Assembly: GCF_004379255.2 (NCBI RefSeq) | Contig: NC_056047.1 | Span: 20,350,293 to 20,414,292, forward strand | Reading direction: 5' to 3' | Origin: Salvia splendens | Taxonomy: Eukaryota; Streptophyta; Magnoliopsida; Lamiales; Lamiaceae | DNA: 64,000 nt | In this document: piece after piece, positions 35,483 to 47,370 of the stretch | Layout: the number at the start of each line of letters is the position of its first letter | How positions within the stretch are numbered: the stretch's first letter is position 1 | The notes under the pieces: model-generated | What the model was told of the DNA's origin: nothing | What the model saw: the letters and a program-made list of their open reading frames with translations, nothing else | Databases searched by the model: none | Made by a program: the position numbers and the translations under genes

Positions 35483-38400
35483 CTATGTAACGGGATTGCC
35501 GATACTTAGCTTGCACAATGCATCTTTGAATGATTTTGAGTTCACTGCCTTCGTCAGTATGTCAGCCAGTTGATCTTCAGATTTTACATAGGGCATTTCC
35601 ACCACCTTTGCCTCGAGGTTCTCTTTTATGAAGTGTCGGTCTACCTCCACGTGTTTCGTCCTGTCATGTTGCACTGGGTTCTCCGAGATACTAATGGCTG
35701 CCTTGTTGTCACAAAAAAGCTTGCACGAATGGGTCGTCCGCAGGCCTAGTTCTGTCATCACTCTCCTTAGCCATAATATCTCTGTCAGTCCACTTTTAAT
35801 TCCTCTAAATTCTGCCTCGGCACTTGAGAGGGCTACTACCTTCTGTTTCTTGCTCCTCCACGATACAAGATTTCCTCTCACAAAGGTAAAGTACCCGGCA
35901 GTCGATTTCCGGTCATTCGGGTTGCCTGCTCAGTCTGCATCAGTAAAACCAAGTATCTCCATGTGTCCGTGTTTCTCGAACATATGCCCATGTTCCGCGG
36001 TTCCTTTCAAGTATTGAACAATCCTTAGAACTGCTTCCCAGTGTTCTTCCTGTAGTGCATGCATAAATTGGCTTACCACCCCGACTGAGTAAGCGATATC
36101 TGGTCTAGTATGAGAGAGATAGATTAACTTCCCAACTAACCGCTGGTACCTCCCCCTGTCTGTCAGCTTCGCTCCTTTCTTCATTTGCAATCCATGGTTC
36201 TGAACCATAGGAGTGTCTGCTGGCTTACAATCGATCATCCCAATTTCTGCAAATAAGTCTAGTATATACTTCCTCTGGTTTATAAAGATTCCCTTCTTCG
36301 ATCTGAGCACCTCTATTCCCAAGAAGTATTTGAGAAGACCAAGATCCTTCATTTCAAACTCCTTAAAAAGATTCTTCCTCAATTCGGCTATCTCATTCTC
36401 GTCATCTCCGGTGATGATCATGTCGTCTACATAGATAATCAAACAGGTGATCTTCCCATTTTTCTTCTTCAGGAAGAGAGTATGGTCTGAATTACTCTGG
36501 ATATAGTCATACTTCTTCATCACTTCAGTAAATCTCCCAAACCATGCTCTAAGAGACTGCTTCAATCCGTATAGTGTCTTCTTAAGTCGGCAGACCTCCC
36601 CTGCACCAAACTCACCAGAAAACCCGGGTGGGGGTTCCATGTAAACAGGTTTTGGCAGCTCCCCATGTAGAAAGGCATTTGTCACGTCGAACTAATGTAG
36701 TGGCCAATCTTTGTTTGCCGCAACTGAAAATAATACTCTCACAGTGTTGATCTTTGCCACTGGTGAGAAGGTCTCAGCGTAGTCGACTCCATACGTCTGA
36801 GTGTATCTCTTTGCCACTAGTCGTGCTTTGTACCGTTCAACTGTGCCATCTGGTTTCCTCTTGATCGTGAATACCCATCTGCATCCGACCGTCCTCACTC
36901 CTTCTGGTAATTTCCCTTTTTCCCATGTATTGTTCTTCATAAGTGCCTTCATCTCAGTAAGCATTGTTTCTCTCCACTTTCTGTGTTTCATTGCCTCTTC
37001 TGCTGACTGTGGAATTTCTTCTTCCTCATACAGCGCAGCCTCAAACGCCCGTGCCATTTTAGTCAAATTCCCTTGCACAAAATTTGCGACCCCATAGCGG
37101 CTTTTCTTCCCAATCTTCTCAGGGGAGTATCGTTTTGGAGGAACTCCCCTTGTAGTCCGATGGGGAAGTACATACTGCCCCGTGTCACCGTCAATTGTGT
37201 TGTCCTCGCTTACAAGTTCTGTATCAACAAGATCAGTAGAATTCTCAACTAGACTTGGTTCGGGAATTACCTCGGATATCGTCGGAGTTGGATTGCCTGA
37301 GCTTGGATGAGATGACTCTTGTGGGGAGACGGGCTCGGCGGTAGTGACTATCTCTGGTTCTGTTAGGTCCTCAATCGAGGAGCTTGGCACTGGCACAACC
37401 CAACTTAGGTAGTCCATCGTACTACCTGGATCACTCTCCCCCTGACTACTAAGGTGGGTATGATAGAAAAACTCGGTTTCCAAAAAGTTGCAATTCATGG
37501 TCGTGGTAATTTTCTTGGTAAGTGGATCGAAGCAGCGATAACCTCTCTGGTTTACCCCGTATCCTACGAACACACACTTGGTCGCACAGGGTGAAAGTTT
37601 GGTTCTCTCATGTCTCGGGATATGGGTGTAAACAGTGCACCCAAAAACTCTAGGTTGAAGGTTCAAATGTTTGGGAATGTTGGCTTGTTTGGACAAGATA
37701 TCAAGAGGGGTTTTCATGTGAAGGATTTTAGAGGGTAGACGGTTGATGAGGTAGACAGAGGAGGTGATTGCTTCTAGCCAAAAGCGTTTGGGAACTTTGG
37801 ATTCGATCATGAGCGCCCGGGTCATTTCTAGAATAGTTCTATTTTTTCTCTCAGCTACCCCATTTTGTTCTGGTGTATATGCACAAGAAGTTTGATGGAT
37901 TATACCGTTATCTCTACAGAATTGGTTCATGGTACTGTTCACAAATTCCCTCTCATTATCTGTCCAAAGGGTTTTGATAGTGGTATGAAATTGTGTTTGG
38001 ATAAGTTTAAAGAAAGCGGTAAATCTATCAAATACTTCAGATTTATGTTTCAAGAAATAAATCCACGTCATTCTAGTGCAGTCATCAATAAAAGTCACAA
38101 AATAGCGAAAACCATTCCCCCCAACGATAGGTGCCGGTCCCCATACATCAGAATGTACCAAAGAAAACATGGATTTCATACGAGTGTTTGTCGGTTTAAA
38201 AGATTGTCTGTGGTTTTTGGCCAAAACCCAAGTTTCACAAGAAAAATTAAGCGGAATAGAAAGGTTCGGAAAAAGCAATTTAAAGTAACCAGGAGAGGGG
38301 TGTCCTAGTCTTCGGTGCCAAAGCCAAGTTTCCTGTTTCGTGGACCCGTGAGCCAGCATTGCACTACCATGTTGAGCTATCTCATCCACGTAGTAGAGTC

Positions 38401-39630
38401 CTTCTTTCTCAGTGCCATGCCCAAGTATCCTCCTCGTCTGAATATCCTGTAAAATACAAAAATTGGGATGCATCAGTAGAGTGCAATTCAACTCCTTAGT
38501 CACGTGACTAATAGACATCAGCCTTTGAGATAAAGTGGGCACGTATAAACAGTTCGTAAGTCGCAGAGTTGGAGATATCTGAATTGTCCCCGCCCAAACA
38601 ACAGTAATCAATTCCCCATTTGCTGTCTTTATATATGTTTTTGTCACCTCACTAAGCTCAATAAAGTCATCCTTTTCCGGTGTCATGGTATCAGTTGCTC
38701 CATAGTAAAAAATCCAACCCTTCGATTTTTTATCAGATACATGTTGAACATGGAATGCAGCGGAAATTAAGGGGGCAAACTGATTTCTAGACACAAATTT
38801 CGGGCCAATTTGGGAAATTTCGGAAATTCTGGGCTCAATTTCGGATATGTGATAATCTGGGGGCCGACATGAAATGAGGTGGGGTCTTTTTTTATATTTC
38901 TTATTTTCATGTGGGGCAAAATAATAATAGTGAGAGTTGTGGGAATTAGGGTTTGATTTTAAATCAAACCCTTTACCTCTACCATCTGCGCCGCCTAGCC
39001 CCTCTGTCCGTTCCGCGAAGTTTCCGGCGCCTCGCACGTTGCCGCCGGCCGGTTGGCCCTCCAATCGGACTCCGGTACTCTGTCCACTAGTTTCCCCGTC
39101 GGTTTTCCGCGGGATTCCTTCGCCGCCTCCTCCGATGGCCAATTTCGCCTGGCCTGTCGTTGACCTTGCTTTCTGTCGCTCCTCCCACCATTCTGGGTAT
39201 CCCACCCGCTTGAAGCACGTCTCCCACGTATGCTTTTGCTTCCCACAGTGGGAGCACCACAATTTCAAGGTGTCCGGTCGGTTTCCCAAGCGGCTGGTAG
39301 CGGCGGGGCGCGACGGTGGAGGTCCGCTTCGATTCGGAGGGCGCTGGCTTTGGGCGGAGAACCCGTGTCCGATCTCCCCCCAAGTGATGATTCAGTTGTT
39401 CCCGGAGCTCCTCCGGTTGGTGGAGAGGACGCCGGTGGCATGATGTTCAATCGAGCCGCCTCCTTCTTCACCATTCTGTAGGCAGCCTCGACTGATGGGG
39501 TCGGGTCTTCTTTCAGGATCTCCAGCCTGATTGAATCGTATTCTTGGTTGAGTCCCGTAAGGAACTTGATTAGTTCCTCCAGGTTTGTTATCCGTTCTGT
39601 GGTTGGTTTTGGTTCTTCTGGGTCTGACAT
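35483..39630 (-). pseudogene. CB1 gag-pol polyprotein, broken
   Basis: Copia order gag, protease, integrase, RT, RNase H. The gag start (MSDPEEPKPTTERITNLEEL, 39630) goes straight into what is normally the end of the gag core, so most of gag is deleted. A frameshift near 39289 leads to an 865-codon frame with the CCHC knuckle ([14 protein letters not shown]), protease region, pre-integrase domain, integrase ([22 protein letters not shown]) and the start of RT. A TAG at 36692-36694 breaks RT; the next frame has the RT active-site block YVDDMIITGD. A TGA at 35930-35932 replaces the Trp after TDAD at the RNase H boundary. The protease motif reads [10 protein letters not shown] where DSGA is expected, so the catalytic Asp is also lost. 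Confidence 0.9.
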
Positions 39631-39751
39631 TTCGATGCATGGGTTCTATTTTCGGATTGATTTTGGCTGGAAAAAAAAAGGTCGGGAAAGGTATAATCGG
39701 CTATGATGAAACGTTTCTGAGCCAAGGATCGATCTGCTCTGATACCATGAT

Positions 39752-39889
39752 AAAAATCCGTGGGTTCCATCCTAAAACCAATTGGTGATAGGAGGAGGGG
39801 CCCATGAGACTTATATACTAGTTTCAGTTTTATCTTGACACCGATGTGGGACAGTTATATGTTATATTTTTAGTTTCAATTGCCAACAC
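39752..39889 (-). repeat. LTR-like block inside the CB1 leader with snRNA-type promoter motifs
   Basis: On the element strand this 138-bp block begins TGTTGGCAATTG and ends GATTTTTATCA. A polypurine-like tract (TTTGAGGGAGGG) precedes it and a perfect copia primer-binding site (39740-39751) follows it directly. It contains GTCCCACATCG (39842-39852), identical to the plant snRNA upstream sequence element, then 24 nt, then TATATAA (39811-39817), and a run of five T near its end. It looks like an LTR of another family trapped inside CB1. Confidence 0.7.
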
Positions 39890-40051
39890 CCTCCCTCAAA
39901 CCCTTCAAGGTGAACCTTTGAGGGGTTGGACTTTTTTCTAATCGATTGGACAATCGGCCCAATTTTTTTCGATCGGTTGGACCACTAGGCCTAAATTTTT
40001 AAGTCCAGATATACTGCTGGGTCAGTTAAATTTGTCCACAGTCGGTGACCT

Positions 40052-40063
40052 GCTCTGATACCA
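40052..40063 (-). other. Primer-binding site of CB1
   Basis: TGGTATCAGAGC on the element strand, directly after the 5' LTR; the classic copia site complementary to initiator tRNA-Met. An identical second site lies at 39740-39751. Confidence 0.92.
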
Positions 40064-40271
40064 TGTTAAACGAAGGGATTGGTAATGTTTATCATTCTCA
40101 TTCAATCTGCTTTAGACGATAATACATTACATAGATATATAGGCTATACTATATCTACAAAAGGTAAACCTAATTTACATTAATTGTTCCTCTATTTTAG
40201 GCTAAATATACTCACATATCTTCTCTTGATATCTTCTAATTAGTATCTAATATTCTTGATATCTTCCAACA
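40064..40271 (-). repeat. 5' LTR of CB1
   Basis: 208 bp, about six substitutions from the partner at 35263-35470, followed by the CATTT target duplication. Confidence 0.92.
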
Positions 40272-40472
40272 CATTTTTATGTATATACTCCTCTGCCTTA
40301 AAATACCATATTTGTGGACTTATACATAATTTTAGAAGGTTTTATATTGCGTGTGAACTAAAAAGAAAAATATAACTTTTATATTAATATGAGAGTTTTT
40401 TTTAAACTAAAAAAGTGACATCTTTAATAGAGTATAACTAAAAAGAAAAATACACCATAAACACCAAAATAA

Positions 40473-40663
40473 TACTCCCTCCGTCCTCAAAGAATATGCA
40501 CTTTGTGTTCGGCACGAGTTTTAATGCAAAATTGGGAAAGTAAGGGAGATGTAGAGAGAAAAAGTAATTAGAGTGAAATGAGTTTCTAAAATTGGAAAGT
40601 ACATATTCTTTTGGGACGGACAAAAAAGAAAAGAGTGCATATTTTTATGGGATGGGGGGAGTA
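40473..40663. mobile_element. Stowaway-like MITE
   Basis: TACTCCCTCCGTCCTCAAAG AATATGCAC and GTGCATATTTTTATGGGATG GGGGGAGTA are inverted ends. Non-coding. Confidence 0.75.
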
Positions 40664-41169
40664 TTATAAATTTATTTACAAAAATTAACAATAACCTTAA
40701 AATAGACAGAAAATATGACAAAGTGCGATTTAAATAGTCCTTCTAAATCAATTTTAAGAGGTCCCACAAAGAATGAAAACAATTCCCCAATTAACTATTC
40801 CCTCTAATTTTATACTCCATCTAGCCACGGAAAATAGTCAAATTTTTTCATTTTGGGATGTCCACAAAAATTAGTTTTATATTTAAATATGGAAATTTTT
40901 CTTTCTCGTACTTTACCCATTGTTTCTTTCAATCTCTTTTATTTTACCTACTTTTCTCAGTCAATTTCTCATTAAAATCGACATCATTTATAAATAAGAC
41001 CATTTTTATGACATGCAAATGATTGGTACTAGCACTATTTTTTAAAAAGAAATTAGCTAGGTTAGGACCATTAGGTTTTAGTACTATATTTCTAAATTGT
41101 CAAATATAGTGATTTTCAATATAAATATGTGTTTGCATAAATTAAACTGTATAAGCTCAGTTATATTAA
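40664..41169. other. Intergenic with a MITE-like fragment
   Basis: A possible left MITE end (TACTCCATCTAGCCACGGAA) starts near 40812 without a secure partner. No gene. Confidence 0.45.
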
Positions 41170-41729
41170 GACCATCCACAATGTTAGAGGTGGAAGAGTG
41201 GTTGGATCACACCTGTGGTCCGGCTCGAGGCTGGCTGCGTTGGAGGTAGTGTGGCTGGGGCTGGGCCGCGATTGGGGGCGGTGGAGAGGGCTAGGGACGC
41301 GCTCAGTTGCAACTCATCCCAGCACTATAGGTGCACGAGCCGGATCCCAAGTCCTTTATTTTATTTACAAAATTCAAAATTTTTGCCTATAATTAAATCA
41401 TATCATTCCACCATATTTTCATTTATGTTCTACATCATTTCCATCATTCGAACAAGTTGTTTTGTTTTTCTTTTTATTTTTTTAGGAATTGTTATTTTTA
41501 AATTACTTGTAATATTTAATTTTTAAGGTTTGTAATTTTAAATTTCCCAAATGAATAATGAATTTTTCGTGTAATAATTGCTCCATGTTTTTAATTTACC
41601 ATTAAAATAGTCAGTAGTTATGAATATTACAATCTAATGTCTGTGGTCTGGGTGAAGTCTGGATGTGATACTATAAAATGAGTAGAATAATGATGTGGCA
41701 TGGACTTAAGGTCTGGCCCGAATCGTAGT

Positions 41730-41932
41730 TGTTAGAAAATGAAAGATTGCAATTAGAATCAATTACACAAATTAGGAGATTGATAGAATATTGTGTACTC
41801 AATGATCTTACCATATACATTGTCTCCTACACCCTATTTAAAGGGTCTTCTATACAATTGAGAAATCATCCCATTCAATACAAATCAATAGTGTTCTCTC
41901 CTCTCTAAATATGTCGATTATACCATTTAACA
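41730..41932 (+). repeat. 5' LTR of CB2
   Basis: 203 bp with a TATA-like CTATTTAAAGG. Followed directly by TGGTACCAGAGC (41933-41944), a one-base variant of the copia primer-binding site. Confidence 0.92.
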
Positions 41933-42046
41933 TGGTACCAGAGCGGGTTTGGACTCAGAAAAGGTATCATCATCGTCCTTGATACCTTTCTCGGCTCTTT
42001 CCCGTGTTACCTTTCTCGGCCCCTTTCCTGTACCTGTACCAGCAAT

Positions 42047-45000
42047 ATGTCAGACAAAGAAGATAAAAAATTAACAGACACTACCATCCAGTCCATGACG
42101 GACGAATTTGCCTGGCAATTTGCCAATTTCATGCGCAATAGTTTTGCGATGAACCAAAACCAAAACAACCTACCAGAAACTGTTGTTGTGTCATACAAAA
42201 TCGACACACAACCCCTCCACATCGACGGGGACAAACTCAACGGAGAGAATTACGCTCTCTGGTCTATACTCATGAAGGCAGCGATAAGTGGTCGGGGAAT
42301 GATATCTCACGTGACCGGAGTTCCACCTCCCCGACCATGAACCGATCCAGCCTTCACGCAGTCACAACAGGCTGATCACTGTGTGTTTACATGGCTGACT
42401 CAAAACATCGAATCTCAACTAGTCGGTCGAATCTCACAACACCCGACGGCCAAACACATCTGGGATGCGTTGGCCGTCACATATGGAAGCAGAGGAGACA
42501 GAATCCAAGTGTATGATCTCCAATTCAAAGGAAGTACACTGAGACAGGGGAACAATTCATTAGACGAAATATGGAGCAAGTTGCAGGAAATATGGATTTC
42601 AATTGATCAAAAACAGAGTAATCCAATGAAGTGCCCAGAAGATATTGAAATCCACAACAAATTCATACAAGATCAGAGATTGTGCCAATTTGTCTATGCA
42701 ATTGATAGCAAGTATGAATCAACCAATAGGGAAATACTGAAATTGAATCCACTTCCCTTAGTAGATTTCGCATACAACCTAGTCCAGTAGGAGGAGACAC
42801 GCCTCCGAATATTACAGACGGCGAACAATGGTGGAGCAGTCACCACCGATGGAATCGGGGCGAGTCTCGCCGTCCGAGGGTGGCAGAACCATACCGCTGG
42901 CTCGCAGGGTGGTGGTCGCGGCGGAAATGGGAGAAAACATACAAATCGGAGCGATGAGGAGGACAAATCGAAGTTAGTATGCTCCTATTGTAAACGGAAA
43001 AACATACGAAGGAGACATGCTTTGAGCTCATCGAATATCCCGACTGGTGGGAAGAAAAGCACGGCAAACCGCCGCCGCCGCGAGCACCCTGGAACCGCAG
43101 TGGGCATGCCGCCGCAGCGGTCAGAGGCCAAGAGATGGGAGGCGCCATCCAGCCAGCAAATCCGGCCGACCTCGCCACAGCCTAACCGGCGAACAGGACC
43201 GGGACGACAAATTTTGTCGCCGGAAGGAGTGGGAGCATCATCGCCGATTGGAGTGAGGAATTACATGGAGAAGAAGAAGAGGAGACGGAGACAATGCCTA
43301 GGGTTTCAGGTAAAGAGAAATTTGGGGGCCCTTTTATTAGGGAGCTCCAAACTTCAAAGAAATTCCAAAAGTTACCCCAAATTCCTAATAAATGCCGGAA
43401 ATTACCCCATTTTTCCTATAACTCCATAGATACCCCAATTTTGTGTAAAAATCAATTTCATCCCCTCAGAAATTATGGAATTGCGTGTCAGGTATCTAGT
43501 GGATATGAGAAAAATAATAGATGGATATTTGATTGTGGGGCAAATGATACGATAACTTATGATGCCTCAGATCTTACAGGGATTCAAAAACCTCATAAAT
43601 CCCATATTCAGACAGCTAATGGGGAGTTTACAAAAGTTGAGGGGGTCGGAACTGTGAAAATATCACCTACCCTTCAATTATCTAATTGCCTTTACATTCC
43701 TTCAATGTCTCATAAATTGTTGTCTATTAGCCATGTCACGAAGGAGTTAAATTACACATTATTGATGCAACTTCGTTTCCGTCTGTTGCAGGATATCCGA
43801 ACCGGGGAAATAATTGGACATGACACTGAACGTGATGGGTTGTACTATGTAGACGAGATAGCTCAAAAAGGGATCGCCATGCTAACTCACGGGTCTGCTG
43901 ATAGGAAAGCTTGGCTTTCGCATCGGCGCTTGGGACATCCTTCTATCGGTTACTTAAAATTATTGTTTCCTAATTTTGTTTCTAAACATGATGAGTATTG
44001 TGAAACTTGTTTTTTGGCCAAAAGCCACCGAACCTCTTATCCTTTGAATAATACCCGTGTTGATTTCCCTTTTTCTTTAATCCACTCTGATGTTTGGGGG
44101 CCCGCACCTTTTATTGGGGGGCAGGATCTTAGATACTATTTAATTTTTGTAGATGACTGCACTCGCATGACGTGGGTATATTTCATGAAACAAAAATCCG
44201 AAGTCTATACGCACTTTTCACACTTTTTTAACCTCATAAAACCCAGTACCAACACTCTATAAAAATTCTGAGATCAGACAATGGAAGAAAATTTGTTAAT
44301 TCGGCCATAAAACAATTTTTTCAAGAAAATGGTCTGATTCATCAAACTAGTTGTGCCTATACTCCCGAATAAAATGGTGTAGCCGAAAGAAAAAACCGTT
44401 CCCTCATTGAAATGCCCCGGTCTATGCTCATTGAGTCAAAAGTCCCAAAACACTTATGGCCAGAAGCTATTGCCACCTCAGCCTACCTTTGAACAGATTA
44501 CCCACAAGTATCCTCAAATACCAAACACCACTCCAAGCCCTGTCCTCCTTCACTAAAATTCCACCACCTTTAACTCTTGAACTACGAGTCTTTGGGTGCT
44601 CCGTTTTTATTCATACCCCAAAACATGAACGAACCAAACTGTCTCCTTGTGCAATTACGTGTGTCTTAGTGGGGTATGGGGTAAACCAAAAGGGTTATAG
44701 GTGCTTTGATCATAAAACTAACCGCATGTTTGTCACGATGAACTGCAATTTCCTTGAAACCAAAGACTTCTATACCCACCTTAGCAGTCAGGGGGAGAAT
44801 AATAATAAGGACCCGCTAAGTTGGATATCAACGCCAATGCCAACACCAAGTAATCCTGCAGCGGACCTAACAGAGGCAGCAGTAAGCGATCCCGCTGAGC
44901 AGGTCTCTGAAGTAGGACATCCCGTTCCTGAAGGTGACACACAACCAACTACTTCCCCGTTGAGGCTATCTGATGTAAGTTCTGATAACCCTGCTTCTCC

Positions 45001-46767
45001 AGTTTTCTTTGCTACTGATGATGTAAGTGTAGATGAAGAAGCAGGCCACGATGTGGTGAACACGGATGAAGAAACCAGTGGGGTAGAAGAAGTTGAAGGA
45101 ATTGACCCTGACACAGGGGGTACATCCTTCCACCCCGGGCCAACAGGGGAGTTCCGCCAAAAAGATATACACCAGAGAGGATTAACAGGAAGGCTCGCTA
45201 CTCTGTGGCTTGCCTAGTTACGAGTCATCTGATAGAAATGGCTCAAGCATTTGAGAATGGACTGTATGAGGAAGAAGAGATCCCACAGTCATGGGAAGAG
45301 GCTATGCAACATAAGCACTGGAGAGAGACAATGCAAAAGGAAATAGATGCACTGATCCGGAACAACACTTGGGAAACATGCATCTTACCCAAAGGGAAAC
45401 GGCCTGTAGGATGTCGATGGGTTTTCACTATCAAGAGGAGACCAGATGGCTTAGTTGAGAGGTACAAAGCACGACTAGTCGCGAAGGGCTACACCCAGAC
45501 ATATGGGGTAGATCATTCAGAAACTTTCTCTCCAGTGGCCAAGATGAACACAGTTCGAGTCTTATTGTCTGTGGCGGCAAATAAAGATTGGCCACTACAT
45601 CAATTCGATGTGACTAAAGCCTTTCTTCATGGTGAGCTAAAAAAGGAAGAAGAGGTGTATATGGAGGCCCCTCCAGGATTCACAGCAGACTTCAAGATAG
45701 GGGAAGGATGTAGGCTAAAGAAAACTTTATATGGGTTGAAGCAGTCCCCAAGAGTATGGTTTGGGAAGTTCGCCGGGGCAATGATTAGCTATGGATACAA
45801 TCAGAGCAACTCTGATCATACTTTGTTTCTGAAAAGGAGAGGAGATAAAATCACTTGCTTAATCATATATGTCGATGACATGATTATCACAGGTGACGAC
45901 TTGGAAGAAATTGAGAACTTGAAGAAGAATCTGTTTCAGGAGTTTGAGATGAAGGACTTAGGGGATATCAAATTCTTTCTTGGGATCGAGGTGTTGAGAT
46001 CACAAAGAGGGATCTTTTTGAGACAAAGAAAATATATTCTGGACATTCTTGCAGAAACGGGGCTCCTAGAGTGTAAACCGACTGATGCGCCTATAGCAGT
46101 TAATCATGGATTGCAGATTGATGATAAAGCCGAGTTGACCGATCGAGGGCGATATCAGCGACTAGTTGGAAAGCTTATCTACCTATCGCATACTAGGCCA
46201 GACATTGCCTACGCCGTAGGGGTCGTGAGTCAGTTCATGCATAAACCACAGACGGATCATATGGAGGCAACACTCAGAATTTGTCGATATCTGAAGGGGA
46301 CAACGGGACATGGAGTGCTATTCTCTAGAAATGGGAACCTTGAGATTCATGGATACACGGATGCTGATTGGGCCGGGAATCCGAATGATAGGAGGTCCAC
46401 CGCGGGGTATTTTACCTTTGTTGGAGGTAACTTGGTGACTTGGAGAAGTAAAAAATAAAAAGTGGTGGCTCTTTCCAGTGTTGAGGCAGAGTTTCGGGGT
46501 ATCAAAAGTGGACTAACTGAGATAATGTGGCTAAGAAGGCTGATGAAGGAACTTGGTCTCTCTCCAAGAAAGAAGTGCCGACTATACTGTGATAACAAGG
46601 CCGCCATAAGTATTTCAGAAAACCCGATTCAACACGATCGAACCAAACATGTCGAGGTGGACAGGCACTTTATCAAAGAAAACATTGAAAGGGGAATTGT
46701 TGAGCTACCATTTGTTCGCTCAGAAGATCAGCTTGCCGACATGTTGACGAAGGCAGTCAATACGTGA
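42047..46767 (+). pseudogene. CB2 gag-pol polyprotein, broken
   Basis: ATG 42047 opens gag (MSDKEDKKLT..; LNGENYALWSILMKAAISG). In-frame TGA at 42338-42340 and TAG at 42788-42790 interrupt it. A frameshift near 43000 destroys the zinc knuckle. A later frame (to 44262) carries the protease motif (FDCGANDT, catalytic Asp kept), the pre-integrase domain and integrase HSDVWGP. Further frameshifts and a TAA in the NGVAER block region follow. From 45205 RT is open for 417 codons with YVDDMIITGDD. A TAA at 46456-46458 separates it from RNase H (VALSSVEAEF, YCDNKAAISIS). No part can give a full polyprotein. Confidence 0.9.
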
Positions 46768-46828
46768 GCCTTTGGAGATGCTCTTTGCAAATTGAGTATT
46801 GGAGACCCCACCACTCAATTTGAGGGGG

Positions 46829-47031
46829 TGTTAGAAAAGGAAAGATTGCAATTAGAATCAATTACACAAATTAGGAGATTGATAGAATATTGTGTAATCA
46901 ATGATCTTACCATATACATGGTCTCCTACACCCTATTTAAAGGGTCCTCTATACAATTGAGAAATTATCCCATTCAATACAAATCAATAGTGTTCTCTCC
47001 TCTCTAAATATGTCGATTATACCATTTAATA
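46829..47031 (+). repeat. 3' LTR of CB2
   Basis: 203 bp; terminal CA mutated to TA. Followed by GTAGT and the last 11 bases of the interrupted MITE. Confidence 0.9.
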
Positions 47032-47047
47032 GTAGTTGTGGATGCCC

Positions 47048-47365
47048 TAGGCTGAGCTACTTCACGTCTTCACGACAAGATTATCCTTCACATTTTTCTT
47101 CTATTAAAAATAATTCTAAAGAGTAACATATTCGTATTGCGTTCAAAATTGATTAATGTTGGATGATACTTCACGTAAATAAGCTATTTAAAGTCACAAT
47201 TCACAAACATAGTTGCATACGTAATAGATGAATGGATTATACACAACAAACTAAACTTAATTAAACGAGCAAACTAAGATTCATAATTACATAGTCAGTA
47301 GTAATACAAAGGGTAACAACAGCTAATATCAAACTCAGATTTTTGTAAATCAATCCAAAAAATTG
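47048..47365. other. Intergenic, no gene seen
   Basis: About 320 bp of AT-rich sequence between the interrupted MITE and the GD target duplication. Confidence 0.55.
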
Positions 47366-47370
47366 TCTAA

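Larger units (their letters stand above)
35263..40271 (-). mobile_element. Ty1/copia element 'CB1' (decayed), TSD CATTT
   Basis: 5009 bp in minus orientation. LTRs of 208 bp (TGTTAAACG..TTCCAACA on the + strand) differ at about 6 positions (~3 %). TSD CATTT at 35258-35262 and 40272-40276. It has a perfect copia primer-binding site, a gag-pol region with stops and frameshift, and a polypurine tract (CCCCCTCAAG on the + strand, just after 35470). Its 5' end is chimeric: a second LTR-like block plus a second primer-binding site sit between the real 5' LTR and gag. It is older than GA, GD and CC and cannot be autonomous. Confidence 0.93.
41730..47031 (+). mobile_element. Ty1/copia element 'CB2' (decayed), TSD GTAGT
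   Basis: 5302 bp, LTRs 203 bp each (TGTTAGAAAA..CATTTAACA; the 3' copy ends TTTAATA), about six differences (~3 %). TSD GTAGT at 41725-41729 and 47032-47036. It has a primer-binding site, broken gag-pol and a polypurine tract (TTTGAGGGGG just before 46829). Its coding region is related to CB1 but the LTRs differ, so these are sister families. Confidence 0.93.
41170..47047. mobile_element. Harbinger-like MITE interrupted by copia element CB2
   Basis: Left end GACCATCCACAATGTTAG at 41170; right end (other strand) GGGCATCCACAACTAC, ending at 47047. Without CB2 the element is about 570 bp. Flanking triplets are TAA and TAG, so the target duplication is imperfect. Its left part has GGCTGGGCCGCG-type subterminal repeats like those at 34100-34701. 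Confidence 0.65.

Noticed and set aside
39265..39630. Programmed frameshift between gag and pol in CB1
   Set aside because: No slippery site seen, gag is already truncated and the element has other stops, so a simple indel is more likely.
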